DNA from: JALZHR01 sp036389695
GTDB taxonomy: Bacteria; Acidobacteriota; Blastocatellia; Pyrinomonadales; Pyrinomonadaceae
DNA length: 31,546 bases
Assembly: GCA_036389695.1 (NCBI GenBank)
Contig: DASVWG010000015.1
Coordinates: forward strand, 1 to 31,546
Direction of reading: 5' to 3'
Shown here: piece after piece, positions 1-8,200 of the stretch
Numbering within the stretch: position 1 is the first letter of the stretch
How the letters are laid out: each line of letters starts with the position of its first letter
The notes under the pieces: generated by a model
Databases searched by the model: none
The model's input: the letters and a program-made list of their open reading frames with translations, nothing else
Told to the model about the DNA's origin: nothing
Program-made: the position numbers and the translations under genes

Positions 1-759
1 GAGATGATGACCTCGCTCAGCGAAGTCGTCGAGCTTTCGCAGGCGACGCTGGACGCTTCGCTGTTCGACATTCCGCAGGGCTTCCGCGAAGTCAAAGATT
101 CGTCCGAGCTGTATGCGAGCCTGTCGCGCCAATCGAGCTACGGTAATACTGACGTTCCTTCAAATTCGGGGATGAGCCAGAATGCGCGAAACGAATCGAA
201 TGTTTCCACGACGGTCGGCGCGAAAAAAGCGGGCACGGTGAGAATCGGCGTCGCGGGCGTAAAAACCGGCGCGGTCGGCGCAGGCTTAAATGCAACGGAG
301 CTTGCCGGAGCGATTCAAAATACGCTCGGCGAATATGTGAAGGGCGCGAAAATCGAGCTTGTTCAAATCGAAGCCGATATGGAGTCGGGAATCGCGGCGG
401 AAGCTAAAATGAAAGAGTGCGACTACGTTCTCTCCGCGCAGGTTTCACACAAAAAAGGCGGCGGCGGTTTCGGAATGCTCTCGAAAATCGCGACCGGCGT
501 CGGCAGCGTCATTCCCGGCGCGACGACCGCCAGCCGCGACGGGCAAACCGGCGGCAGCGGGAATTATACGGCGGCGGATGCGTCGAGAAACATCAAATCG
601 AAAGACGAATTGACGCTCGACATCAAGCTGACTGCCGCGAGCGGCGCGCAGGCTCTCGCCAGACAATATAAAACGAAAGCCAAATCCGACGGCGAAGACA
701 TCATTTCCCCGCTCGTCCAGCAAGCGGCAACGTCGATTCTCGAAATCGCCAATCAATAA
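1..759 (+). CDS. Secreted/envelope protein, C-terminal part (5' end outside window)
   Basis: The reading frame is open to the left edge (the codon before the first ATG is GAG), so this is most likely the C-terminal part of a longer protein and the ATG at 4 is probably internal. The first ~40 visible residues (LDASLFDIPQGFREVK) read like the end of a DUF4412-type secreted domain. A low-complexity linker follows. From about residue 75 there is a compact alpha/beta domain: a VRIGVAGVK strand, the helix of LAGAIQNTL, a KIELVQIEA strand, then CDYVLSAQVSHKKGGG. This layout resembles the CsgG/FlgO/TolB-N type of fold, which also occurs in the kinases of this window; that fold match is inference from pattern only. 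A strong terminator follows 35 nt after the stop. The family is not recognised with certainty. Confidence 0.6.
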   Translation, partial: EMMTSLSEVVELSQATLDASLFDIPQGFREVKDSSELYASLSRQSSYGNTDVPSNSGMSQNARNESNVSTTVGAKKAGTVRIGVAGVKTGAVGAGLNATELAGAIQNTLGEYVKGAKIELVQIEADMESGIAAEAKMKECDYVLSAQVSHKKGGGGFGMLSKIATGVGSVIPGATTASRDGQTGGSGNYTAADASRNIKSKDELTLDIKLTAASGAQALARQYKTKAKSDGEDIISPLVQQAATSILEIANQ

Positions 760-793
760 TTCGGAAAAGTTTCATCATCACCACCTCCTTGAT

Positions 794-826
794 GAGACGG
801 TCTTCGCTCGACCGTCTCTTTTTTTT
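794..826 (+). terminator. Rho-independent terminator
   Basis: A perfect 9-bp stem (GAGACGGTC at 794-802, GACCGTCTC at 810-818) with a 7-nt loop is followed directly by eight T residues (819-826). It lies 35 nt after the stop of the first gene and is the clearest intrinsic terminator in the window. Confidence 0.93.
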
Positions 827-856
827 ATTTTTGGGGGAAAAGTTGTAGGAGCAATT

Positions 857-990
857 TGTAGGGGCAGGTCTTGTGCCTGCCCAATGAGCGCTGGTAGCGC
901 GAACCAACGTATAAAATACATTCAAGATTGAATTTTATTTAAACGCGTATTCGCTGCGCTCATTGGGCAGGCACAAGACCTGCCCCTACA
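857..990. repeat. 34-bp perfect inverted repeat of a REP-like element
   Basis: Arms at 857-890 and 957-990 are perfect reverse complements over 34 bp. They start with TGTAGGGGCAGGTCTTGTGC and end in CAATGAGCG. Each arm also folds alone, because GGGCAGG and CCTGCCC flank TCTTGTG. The 66-bp centre contains a smaller AGCGC/GCGCT-type stem. There is no ORF or transposase inside. The composition is that of a non-autonomous REP or MITE-like intergenic element. It sits between the terminator at 794-826 and the 21-bp array. Confidence 0.85.
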
Positions 991-1014
991 TTCTTTCTTA
1001 CGTCGCAATTATGT

Positions 1015-1452
1015 AAAAAATTCATACACGAATGCGGAAAATTCGAGTTTGCATTCGGAAAATTCTTGCTCGCATACGAAAAATTCACGTTTGCATTCGG
1101 AAAATTCTTACTCGAATGCGGAAAATTCATGCTTGCATTCGGAAAATTTGAGCTTGCATACGGAAAATTCACGCTCGTATGCGGCGCATTTAAGCTCGAA
1201 TGCGGAAAATTCACGCTCGAATTTCCGAATGCAAGCTCAAATTTTTCGCATTCGAGCTTAAATTTTCCGTATGCAAGTAAATATTTTCCGCATTCGACCT
1301 CGAATTTTCCGCATTCATCCTCGAATTTTCCGCATTCATCCTCGAATTTTTCGCATTCGAACGCGAATTTTTCGTATGCAAGCTCGAATTTTCTGTATGT
1401 AAGCTCGGATTTTTCGTATGTAAGCGTGAATTTTTTGTATGCAGGCTCGCGT
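1015..1452. repeat. Head-to-head array of 21-bp minisatellite units
   Basis: Ten 21-bp units begin with GGAAAATTC or variants at 1015, 1036, 1057, 1078, 1099, 1120, 1141, 1162, 1183 and 1204. At about 1220 the array flips: eleven units of the reverse-complement form (TTTTCCGCATTCG type) follow, with the CCG/TCG core at 1225, 1246, 1267 and so on to 1435. No insertion or deletion breaks the 21-bp step within either half. The middle of each unit varies (ACGCTCGAATGC, TTGCTCGCATAC and similar) while GGAAAATTC stays conserved. Because 21 is a multiple of three, several frames stay open, giving heptapeptide repeats of the NFPHSSS type in one direction and GKFTLAF in the other. The two halves could pair into a long imperfect hairpin. 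No function is known to me. Confidence 0.93.
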
Positions 1453-1526
1453 GGCGAAAATATTTTATGTTCGTTGGCGCTTTATTCGACATTGTCGATG
1501 CCCGCGTTCTTTTTATTTTCCGATTT

Positions 1527-1556
1527 GATACTTTTCGCCCGCGTTTTACGCTATTA
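1527..1556 (+). promoter_or_regulatory. Bipartite upstream element, copy 1
   Basis: GATACTTTT at 1527-1535, 11 nt, then TACGC at 1547-1551 followed by TATTAC. It lies 84 nt before the ATG at 1611, between the 21-bp array and the gene. It matches five other copies in the window in both parts and in spacing. It is interpreted as an ECF-like promoter (-35 and -10), but no start site is known. Confidence 0.55.
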
Positions 1557-1610
1557 CGAGAGAAGACCATTCTTCAATTTTTTATATATCCGGGAAGTGA
1601 GAAAGCAATC

Positions 1611-2003
1611 ATGTCTTTTATACGAAAAATTACCTGTTATTCATTACTGATTTTATCTATCTTTTCCGCCGTCCCGACTTTTGCCGGAACGGAAGACCGC
1701 GTGACGATTGACCGCGACGTCCGTTTCCGGCGCGGAGCGATTTCCGCATCCTTGCGCGGCAGAATAACGCGCGGCACGACGCATTTATATCGCGTTCGCG
1801 CCCGCGCCGGTCAGGAGATGGCAATCGTCCTGCGAACGGGCGAACAGACTTCCGCCACGCTTTACGCGCCGACCGAAGGCATTGTCGAAGGCGCGGACGG
1901 CATTCGTCAAACGCTTGTCGAATTGCCGGAAACCGGAGAATATCTGATTCAAATCGGCACCGATGCCGCCGCTAATTACACGCTGGAAATAACGATTAAT
2001 TAG
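1611..2003 (+). CDS. Small secreted beta-sandwich-like protein
   Basis: 130 residues. It starts with a signal peptide (MSFIRK, then a hydrophobic stretch ending in PTFAG, residues 1-24). The mature part has the pattern VRFRRGAISASLRGRI, then HLYRVRARAGQEM and a closing GEYLIQIGTDAAANYTLEI. This is typical of small periplasmic PPC/inhibitor-type beta-sandwich proteins found after a signal peptide. The protein at 28088-28444 (minus strand) has the same layout (RFARGRTSTTVAGNI, SYVLGASRGQTM, EYIITVHNDG), so the two are paralogues. A longer in-frame start at 1467 was rejected because it would precede the signal peptide and span the upstream element. The stop codon runs into the AGGAGG of the next gene, so the two genes are probably one operon. 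Function is unknown. Confidence 0.8.
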   Translation: MSFIRKITCYSLLILSIFSAVPTFAGTEDRVTIDRDVRFRRGAISASLRGRITRGTTHLYRVRARAGQEMAIVLRTGEQTSATLYAPTEGIVEGADGIRQTLVELPETGEYLIQIGTDAAANYTLEITIN

Positions 2004-2022
2004 GAGGGAGAACTATTAAATT

Positions 2023-3069
2023 ATGGATACGCAAACACAACAAGCCGCCGCGCTCGCGCCGGAGATGCCGACCGAAGCCGTGCTGGGACAAATCGTGATG
2101 GGCGCTTTTACGTCGCAGGCAGTTTATGTGGCGGCAAAACTCGGCATCGCCGATTTATTGAAAGACAATCCGCGCGCCGTCGCGGAATTAGCCGCCGAAA
2201 CGAACACGAACGCGGGCGCGCTGTATCGCGTTCTGCGCGCGCTCGCCAGCATCGGCGTTTTTGCCGAAACCGCGCCGAAAGTTTTCGGGTTGACGCCGCT
2301 TGCCGAGCCGCTTTTAAGCGACCGCGCGGGCAGCATGCGCGATATGGCGATTTGGATTGGCGAAGAAGCGCACTGGCGCGTTTACGGCGAGATGCTCTAC
2401 AGCGTGCGGACGGGCAAAAACGCCTTCGAACGCGTTCACGGGCAGGAGCCTTTTCCGTATCTGTTTGAAACCAACCGCGAGCTGGGCGATATTTTCAACC
2501 GCGCGATGACGAGCTTTTCGGCGAGCGTCGCCCCGGCAATCGCGCAGGCTTACGACACGACGGAAGCGCAAACTCTGGTCGATATTGCGGGCGGTCACGG
2601 ACTTTTGCTCTCGGCGTTTTTGCAGGCGAACCCGAATCTGAAAGGCGTTTTGTTCGACGTGCCGACCGTTATCGAAGGCGCGGGCGAGCTGCTTGAAACG
2701 GAAGGCGTCGCCGCGCGAGTCGAAACCGTGACGGGCGATTTTTTCCAGAGCGTTCCGGCGGGCGCAGACCTTTATATGATGAAACATATCATCCACGATT
2801 GGGACGACGAACGCTCGCTGATAATCCTGAAAAACATCCATTCGGCGATGAACGCGGACGGCAAGGTTTTAATCATCGAAATGGTCGTGCGTGAAGCGAA
2901 CGAGCCGGATTTCAGCAAGATTATGGATTTGGAAATGCTCGTCACGCCCGGCGGCGTCGAGCGCACGGCGGAAGAATATCGCGAGCTGCTGGCGCAAGCC
3001 GGTTTCCGCCTGACGCGCATCGTGCCGACCGCTTCGCCTTATAGTATTGTCGAAGCCGTGAAAGCTTAA
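2023..3069 (+). CDS. SAM-dependent O-methyltransferase (Methyltransf_2 family)
   Basis: 348 residues, the usual length for the plant COMT/hydroxyneurosporene-type O-methyltransferase family. The N-terminal part (about 20-95) is the winged-helix dimerisation domain (VAAKLGIADLLKD, ALYRVLRALASIGVF). The SAM-binding motif is VDIAGGHG (186-193), with FDVP at 211-214 as the acidic residue after strand 2. The catalytic segment is HIIHDWDDE (255-263), with the family's general-base His at 258. The C-terminus, RTAEEYRELLAQAGF, matches the family. It would methylate a hydroxyl on an aromatic or polyketide-like small molecule in the cytoplasm; the substrate cannot be read from sequence. A strong AGGAGGG lies 13 nt before the ATG and overlaps the end of the upstream gene, so it is probably co-transcribed with it. 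No other biosynthetic gene lies next to it. Confidence 0.9.
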   Translation: MDTQTQQAAALAPEMPTEAVLGQIVMGAFTSQAVYVAAKLGIADLLKDNPRAVAELAAETNTNAGALYRVLRALASIGVFAETAPKVFGLTPLAEPLLSDRAGSMRDMAIWIGEEAHWRVYGEMLYSVRTGKNAFERVHGQEPFPYLFETNRELGDIFNRAMTSFSASVAPAIAQAYDTTEAQTLVDIAGGHGLLLSAFLQANPNLKGVLFDVPTVIEGAGELLETEGVAARVETVTGDFFQSVPAGADLYMMKHIIHDWDDERSLIILKNIHSAMNADGKVLIIEMVVREANEPDFSKIMDLEMLVTPGGVERTAEEYRELLAQAGFRLTRIVPTASPYSIVEAVKA

Positions 3070-3076
3070 AGGGACG

Positions 3077-3199
3077 CGGAGAATGGGAGACGCGGGGACG
3101 CGGAGAGATAGTTTGCTGTTCGTTAAATTCAATTTAACGATTTACCTTCAAAGATTGCTGCAAACAATTTCTCCGCGTCCCCGCGTCTCCCATTCTCCG
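3077..3199. repeat. 30-bp perfect inverted repeat with T-run (terminator-like)
   Basis: Arms at 3077-3106 and 3170-3199 are perfect reverse complements over 30 bp, built from near-repeated GACGCGG/GGAGACGCGG pieces. The loop holds a second palindrome, CGTTAAATT-C-AATTTAACG (3121-3139). A T7 run follows the second arm at about 3205-3211. It lies just after the methyltransferase stop and may end transcription of that operon, although its arms are far longer than a normal terminator needs. Confidence 0.85.
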
Positions 3200-3222
3200 T
3201 GTTCTTTTTTTGTCTTCGTCGT

Positions 3223-3252
3223 GAACCTTTTTTCAACGCCGTTGCGCCTTAG
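3223..3252 (+). promoter_or_regulatory. Bipartite upstream element, copy 2 (GAACCTTTT variant)
   Basis: GAACCTTTT at 3223-3231, 11 nt, TGCGC at 3243-3247, then CTTAGC. The spacing is identical to the other copies. The GAAC core in this variant is the most like a classical ECF -35. It lies 60 nt before the ATG at 3283. Confidence 0.45.
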
Positions 3253-3282
3253 CATTTGAGATTATTTTTCACGGAGGAAATT

Positions 3283-3774
3283 ATGAAATTTATACCAACT
3301 TTTTTCTTGGCGATGTTTTTATTAATTGGCGCAAACCAGGCTTTCGGACAGCGGATGCCGTCTGAGCTGGTCGGCAAATGGCAAAACGGCAGCGTCTCGA
3401 TGCTGCAGGAAAGAAACACCGTGACCGGGCAAACGACGCCTTCAAACGGCTCGATTTTTACCTACAGATTTTACGCCGACGGGCGTTTTGAATTCGTCGG
3501 CTATATGAAATCGACGATGTATGGCTGCACGACCGATTTATTCAACGACAAGCGCGGCAAAGTCGAAATCGACGGCGACCGGATAACGCTCGTGCCGACG
3601 AAAAACTACTGGAAAAACACTTATAGCTGCTCGCCCGCCAGCAATAAGGAAAGAAATTACACGCTGGAAAAAGAAACCTACACGTGGCGCACGAAAGAAG
3701 ACGAATACGGCAAAACTCTGGTCTGCCTCGCCAATGCGAAAGGCGAAAGCTGCTACCGCCGCGAACAGGAATAA
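3283..3774 (+). CDS. Secreted protein with a ~140-residue GKW-type domain
   Basis: 163 residues. The ATG at 3283 is chosen because GGAGG lies just before it and a signal peptide follows directly (MKFIPTFFLAMFLLIG ... AFGQ). The longer in-frame start at 3256 has neither. The mature domain begins PSELVGKWQNGSV and contains FTYRFYADGRFEFVGY, four Cys residues (YGCTT, YSCSP, LVCLA, ESCYR) and a final SCYRREQ. The C-terminal ~135 residues of the neighbouring gene at 4112-5104 have the same plan (LVGKWERKS, YEFSADGG, GGCNLS, DTCNAS, YYYRK), so they share a domain. The fold looks like a beta-barrel of the lipocalin-like type, which is inference. Function unknown. Confidence 0.8.
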   Translation: MKFIPTFFLAMFLLIGANQAFGQRMPSELVGKWQNGSVSMLQERNTVTGQTTPSNGSIFTYRFYADGRFEFVGYMKSTMYGCTTDLFNDKRGKVEIDGDRITLVPTKNYWKNTYSCSPASNKERNYTLEKETYTWRTKEDEYGKTLVCLANAKGESCYRREQE

Positions 3775-3807
3775 TTAAGAGTTTCTTAATTAAAATATCC
3801 GCATAAA

Positions 3808-4010
3808 GTCTGCGCCAGCAGACGAAAGCGAGTAGCTTGGCACGTCAGTGCCAAGACATGTTTACCGAATGAAACAGAGTCCGCGTGCGGACGATAGAAA
3901 TTAGTGTTTTGATTTCCTTCTGTCGTCCGCTTCGCGGACTCTGAATGTTTGCGTGACGCGTTTCTTGGCACTAACGTGCCAAGCTATTTGCTTTCGTCTG
4001 CTTCGCAGAC
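3808..4010. repeat. Three nested hairpin families forming one large inverted repeat
   Basis: Three different self-complementary modules occur in the order A-B-C, then C'-B'-A'. A is GTCTGC-gcca-GCAGAC (3808-3823) with A' at 3996-4010. B is CTTGGCAC-gtca-GTGCCAAG (3836-3855) with B' at 3964-3983. C is GTCCGC-gt-GCGGAC (3879-3892) with C' at 3925-3939. Each module folds alone, and the whole 203-bp block also folds on itself. This fills the gap between the genes at 3283 and 4112. No ORF with coding character is inside. The modules look like REP sequences inserted into one another or duplicated as an inverted pair. Confidence 0.88.
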
Positions 4011-4029
4011 TTATTTAATTTCTGCAACT

Positions 4030-4060
4030 GATACTTTTTTCCTTTTGCTTACGCGTTACT
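4030..4060 (+). promoter_or_regulatory. Bipartite upstream element, copy 3
   Basis: GATACTTTT at 4030-4038, 11 nt, TACGC at 4050-4054, then GTTACTATGCAG. It lies 82 nt before the ATG at 4112 and directly after the nested hairpin block. Confidence 0.55.
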
Positions 4061-4111
4061 ATGCAGAACCGTTAAAAATTTCGGCAAACATATTGATAAA
4101 GAAGGAAAATC

Positions 4112-5104
4112 ATGAAACGCACTTTTACAAATACATTCAAATCACTTTTGACCATCGCGCTTTTTCTGGGCGCGATTTGGGGAACGGCGAAAGCGCAGGA
4201 AATGGAACCGGCGCGAAGCTCCAGCTTAATCGGCGCGGCGCTTCCGGCAAACGCGCAGAGAGTTTTGCCGCAGAGCGTTCCGGCGGAAGTCAACGATACG
4301 CTCGATAAAATCGTCGCCGCCGGAGAAGGAAAAGTCCGTCGCGGTGATGCTGAAGTCGTCGTCTGGGCTGGCGCGACCTATAAAAAATCGAACGCGCCGC
4401 AGATTGCCAGACAACTGCAAAGCGCGTGGAAAGCGGACGGCTGGACGTTTGAAGCCGGCGGCGAGCAGGACGGCGTGACGCTGTTCAGCCTGCTCAAAGA
4501 CGGCAGCGAGCGCCGCGCAATTATCGGCTTTTACGGCGCGACCGACGACGCTTTCGTGCTGGCTTTGACCGAATTGCACAAAGCGGACGGCAACTCAAAC
4601 GTCCGCAGCGAGCAGCCGCAAAACACCGCGCCGGAACCGCCGAGCGTCATTGAATCGGAAAGAAAAGCGTCCGTTCAATCAAACACTTCATTGCGCGATT
4701 TGGTCGGCAAATGGGAAAGAAAATCGACGATGGGCGGCAGAGTCAACGCCGACACGGGCGTCTATCTCGGCAGCAGCGGAAACTACGAAAGCTACGAATT
4801 TTCCGCCGACGGCGGCGTCGCTTATTCGTCGCTGATTTCCGTCCAGCAGGGCGGCTGCAATCTCTCGGCTTTCTCGCAAAGCCGCGGCGAAGCCGGAATT
4901 TCCGGCGCGAAAATGACCGTCAGCCTCGGCGCGGGAACGATTGACCGCAAAGATACGTGCAACGCCAGCGGCGATTACAAACGCGCGACCAAAGCGACGA
5001 ATTTCACCTACGAATGGACAATCGGCAAAGACGAATCCGGCATGATGCAATTGGTTCTGACCGAATCGAACGGCAACAAATATTATTATCGTAAAGTGAA
5101 ATAA
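4112..5104 (+). CDS. Secreted two-domain protein sharing a C-terminal domain with its neighbour
   Basis: 330 residues. A signal peptide covers about residues 1-29 (KSLLTIALFLGAIWGTAKAQ). The N-terminal domain (about 45-160) has NDTLDKIVAAGEGKVRRGDAE, a long amphipathic helix (QIARQLQSAW) and GVTLFSLLKDGSERRAIIGFYG. A Ser/Pro/Glu-rich linker (about 155-190) leads to a domain starting LRDLVGKWERK (about 191-330). That domain matches the mature protein of the gene at 3283 in motif order and in two Cys positions (GGCNLS, DTCNAS). The start has a good AAGGA 8 nt upstream. The two genes probably arose by duplication, with the extra N-terminal domain gained here. Each has its own upstream element. 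Function unknown. Confidence 0.8.
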   Translation: MKRTFTNTFKSLLTIALFLGAIWGTAKAQEMEPARSSSLIGAALPANAQRVLPQSVPAEVNDTLDKIVAAGEGKVRRGDAEVVVWAGATYKKSNAPQIARQLQSAWKADGWTFEAGGEQDGVTLFSLLKDGSERRAIIGFYGATDDAFVLALTELHKADGNSNVRSEQPQNTAPEPPSVIESERKASVQSNTSLRDLVGKWERKSTMGGRVNADTGVYLGSSGNYESYEFSADGGVAYSSLISVQQGGCNLSAFSQSRGEAGISGAKMTVSLGAGTIDRKDTCNASGDYKRATKATNFTYEWTIGKDESGMMQLVLTESNGNKYYYRKVK

Positions 5105-5210
5105 AGAAGTAGGGGAGTCGGGGAGTAGAGGAGTGGGGGAGAAAGATTGAGCATTTAAAACGCTTTCTCTTTCTCCCCGACTCCCTTTCTCCCCGACTCC
5201 CCTACTTCTT
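5104..5210. repeat. 22-bp inverted repeat overlapping the 3' end of the kinase gene
   Basis: Arms at 5104-5125 and 5189-5210 are perfect reverse complements over 22 bp (AAGAAGTAGGGGAGTCGGGG start). The inner part repeats the same GGGGAG/CTCCCC units in weaker form, with TCTCCCCGACTCCC at about 5172-5185. The right arm runs into the last codons of the minus-strand kinase (stop at 5202-5204), so the kinase C-terminus is encoded by repeat sequence. It sits between convergent genes; no T-run follows. Confidence 0.85.
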
Positions 5211-8200
5211 TTCAAGTTTCATTCTTTGCAATAAATCGCGGTAGCGCGCGTCGTCGCGGATTGATTCGAGCATCGGCTCGGTGGCTAACCAGAGCAGCCA
5301 CGGGTCGAATTCGGCTTGCGATTTTTCAAAATAGGCGAAAGCCTCGTCGCGCTCGCCGAGCGCGGCGTGCGCCATCGCCAGAAAATACGGCTTCACATAA
5401 GTTTCGGCGGCGAGCCGCTGCATTTCGCGCAAAACCGCGCGCGACTCTTCCGTGCGTCCAACCGCCGCGTAGGCAAAGCAAAGCTGGTATTTCGGCAGCG
5501 CCGACTGCGGTATCATCGCCGCAAATTGTTCAAAAAAGCCGACGGCTTCTTCGTATCTTCCAGTCGCCCATAAATTAAGCGCGATTTGCGAATAACCTTG
5601 CGGGTAATTGGCGTCCAAATCGACGATTTCCCTGCCTTTGGCGAGCGCCTGCTCGTGATAGCGGGCTTGATATATCGTCCAGGCGACCAGCGTTTTCGTG
5701 CGCAGCGAAAGCGGGTCGAGCCGTTCGGCGAGCAGAATTTCCTCGACGCCTTCGTCAAATCTTCCCGTTCCGACCAGCCACGCCGCATACCATTCGTGAG
5801 CGTTCGGATAATTCGGGTTCAGCTCGACCGCGCGATGATAAATCCGCTCGGCTTCCGCCCAATTCTGCTTGTTCTGCGTGTGAAGCCCGAGCGCGGCGTA
5901 AGCTTCGCCCAACTGGTCGTCGAGCTCGATGGCGCGTCGCGCGGCTGATTCGGCTTTTTCCAGCGCCACTCGTGAAGGCATAATGCCGTAAATATTCGCC
6001 CACGTGAAAAAATCCGCCAGCCCGACATACGCCAGCGCGTAATCCGGGTCGAGATTGATGGCTTTTTGAAATGAATCGAGCGCTTTGATTAAAGCGTCGG
6101 GCGTAAATTGATTCCAGTGAAAGCGCCCGCGCAGGTATGCTTCGTAAGCCTGCGGGTCGTTCGTTCCGCGTTTTTCGAGCTGGCGGCGCTCTTCGCCCGT
6201 GAGTTGCGGAATCAGCGACTGCGCGACTTTTTCCGAAATCGAATCTTCCAGCTCCAGAACGTCCGAAAATTTTTCGTCGAAGCTTTCCGCCCAGACGGTC
6301 GCGTTTTCCGCGACGCTTAAAAGCTGGACGGTCACGCGGATGCGCTCGCCGCTGCGCCTGACGCTGCCGTCCAGAACGTAATCGACCGCCAGCTTTTGTC
6401 CCGCTTCGAACGGGTCGGCTTTCGCCTCGGCGTATTGCAGAACGGAGCTGGTCGGGCGCATCACAAAACGACGCACGTTTGAAAGGCGCGTAATCAGCGC
6501 GTCGGTCAAGCCCAGACCGAGATATTCGTCCTCGCCGGAAACGGTCGGCGCGCCGAATAATTTCAAGGGCAGAACGGCGACTGATTTCGCGCCGCCGGTA
6601 TCCGGGCGCGCCGCTTTGGATTCTTCCGGCGGAGCCAGCGGATTTCCCGCGCGGCGCAGCATATCGTCAAAGCGCGCGTCGCCGCGCAAAACGTCAAACT
6701 GCGGGTCGACGCCGAGCCAGTTAAGCCAGCCGTCGCGCGCCGCGAGCGATTTTTCGAGATTTTCAAAAGCTTTTTCCTTGTCGCCCAGAGCGCAGTAAAC
6801 CAGCGCGAGCATATATTCGGAAACAAAACGCGTTTGCGAAATTTCGTCGAGCCGCGCCAGAATTTTTTCGGCTTTTTCGCGCTCGCCCGCCGAAGCGTAA
6901 GCGGCGGCAAGCTGCGTCAAATAAAACGGATTTTCGCCCGTCAGCTGGACGGATTTTTCCGAAACGGCGACGGCTTCTTCGAGCTGCCCGACGTGGCGCA
7001 AAGCCCAGCCTAAAGTCTGCAAGCCCCACGCGTAATTCGGCTCGTTTTTGAGCATTTTCCGGTGCACGGCGATTGATTCGTCAAAGCGCCGCGCGTGATA
7101 TAAAACCCAAGCTTGCAGATGCAAACTCAGAATCGAATCCGGGTCGAGTTCGAGAACGCGATTTATCTCGGCGAGCGCCTCTTCAAAAAGTCCGCGCTGC
7201 GAAAGAACGGTGTTCAGCCAGCTATGCGCCGTGACCGAGTTCGGATTCAGCTCGATGGCGCGGCGCAGATGTTTTTCCGCCGCCTGCCAATCCCAGTTAT
7301 ATGTAATCTCGACGAAACCGAGAACGGCGTGACCTTCCGCCAGATTCGGGTCGAGCGCGACGGCTTTTTCCGCTGCTTCGCGCGCAGGTTTCGCGCCTTC
7401 GGCAAACGGGATGACGCAGTGTATGCCGAGAAAAATGTAATATTCGGTCAGCGCCGCGAAGGCGAGAGCGTAATTTGGGTCAAGCTCGACGGCGCGGCGA
7501 TAGAATTGAATCGCGCGGGCGAAGCCTTCCTCGCTGTGCAGATTCCAGTTGAAGCGACCGCGCAGGTAAGCTTCGTAAGCTTCCGCCTTTTCGGTCGCGC
7601 GTTTGGCAAGCTGCTGCTGTTCTTCGCCCGTCAGGTGCGGAACGAGCGATTTGACGACCTGCTCGGAAATCAAATCTTCGAATTCGAGAATGTCGGAAGA
7701 TTTTTCGTCAAAGCTCTGCGCCCAATGCGTGGAATTATCGGCGACGCTCAAAAGCTGAACGCTGACGCGAATCCGCTCGCCGCTGCGCCGGATGTTGCCG
7801 TCCAGCACGAAATCGACGTTCAGCTCACTTCCCGCCGCAAACGGGTCTGTGTTTTCCCTGAAATTCAGAATCGAGCTGGTCGGGCGGACGATAAAGCGCC
7901 GGATGTTGGAAAGCCGCGAAATCAGCGCGTCCGTCAGACCGATGCCGAGATATTCGTCGTCGGCATTCAGCGTGCCGAGCATTTTCAAGGGCAGCACGGC
8001 GATTGATTTTTCTTTTCCGGCAGTCGCCAGCGCCGTTTTCCGCGCGCCGACCGACGGATGATTGACGCGCCTTAAAATTTCCTCGTAACGCGCGTTGCCC
8101 GAAAGCAAATCAAACTGCGGGTCAACCGCCAGCGAAGTCAATCTGCCGTCGCGGATTTCGAGCGCTTTATACAGGAGTTCAAAAGTTTTTTCCCGGTCGC

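Noticed and set aside
1015..1452. CRISPR-like appearance
   Set aside because: Units are contiguous, degenerate and 21 bp, with an internal inversion and no unique spacers or cas genes.
960..1570. Minus-strand frames with NFPHSS and HTKNSSL repeats
   Set aside because: These are the other strand of the same array, open only because the unit length is a multiple of three.
1066..1650. Plus-strand frame of 194 codons across the 21-bp array
   Set aside because: It consists of translated repeat units that change character at the inversion point and then random sequence. It has no ribosome site and overlaps the promoter element and start of the real gene at 1611.
7113..8006. 297-codon plus-strand frame inside the first kinase gene
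   Set aside because: It is a shadow of the GC-biased codons of the kinase gene; similar frames appear at equivalent positions of the other modules (for example 8451-9476).
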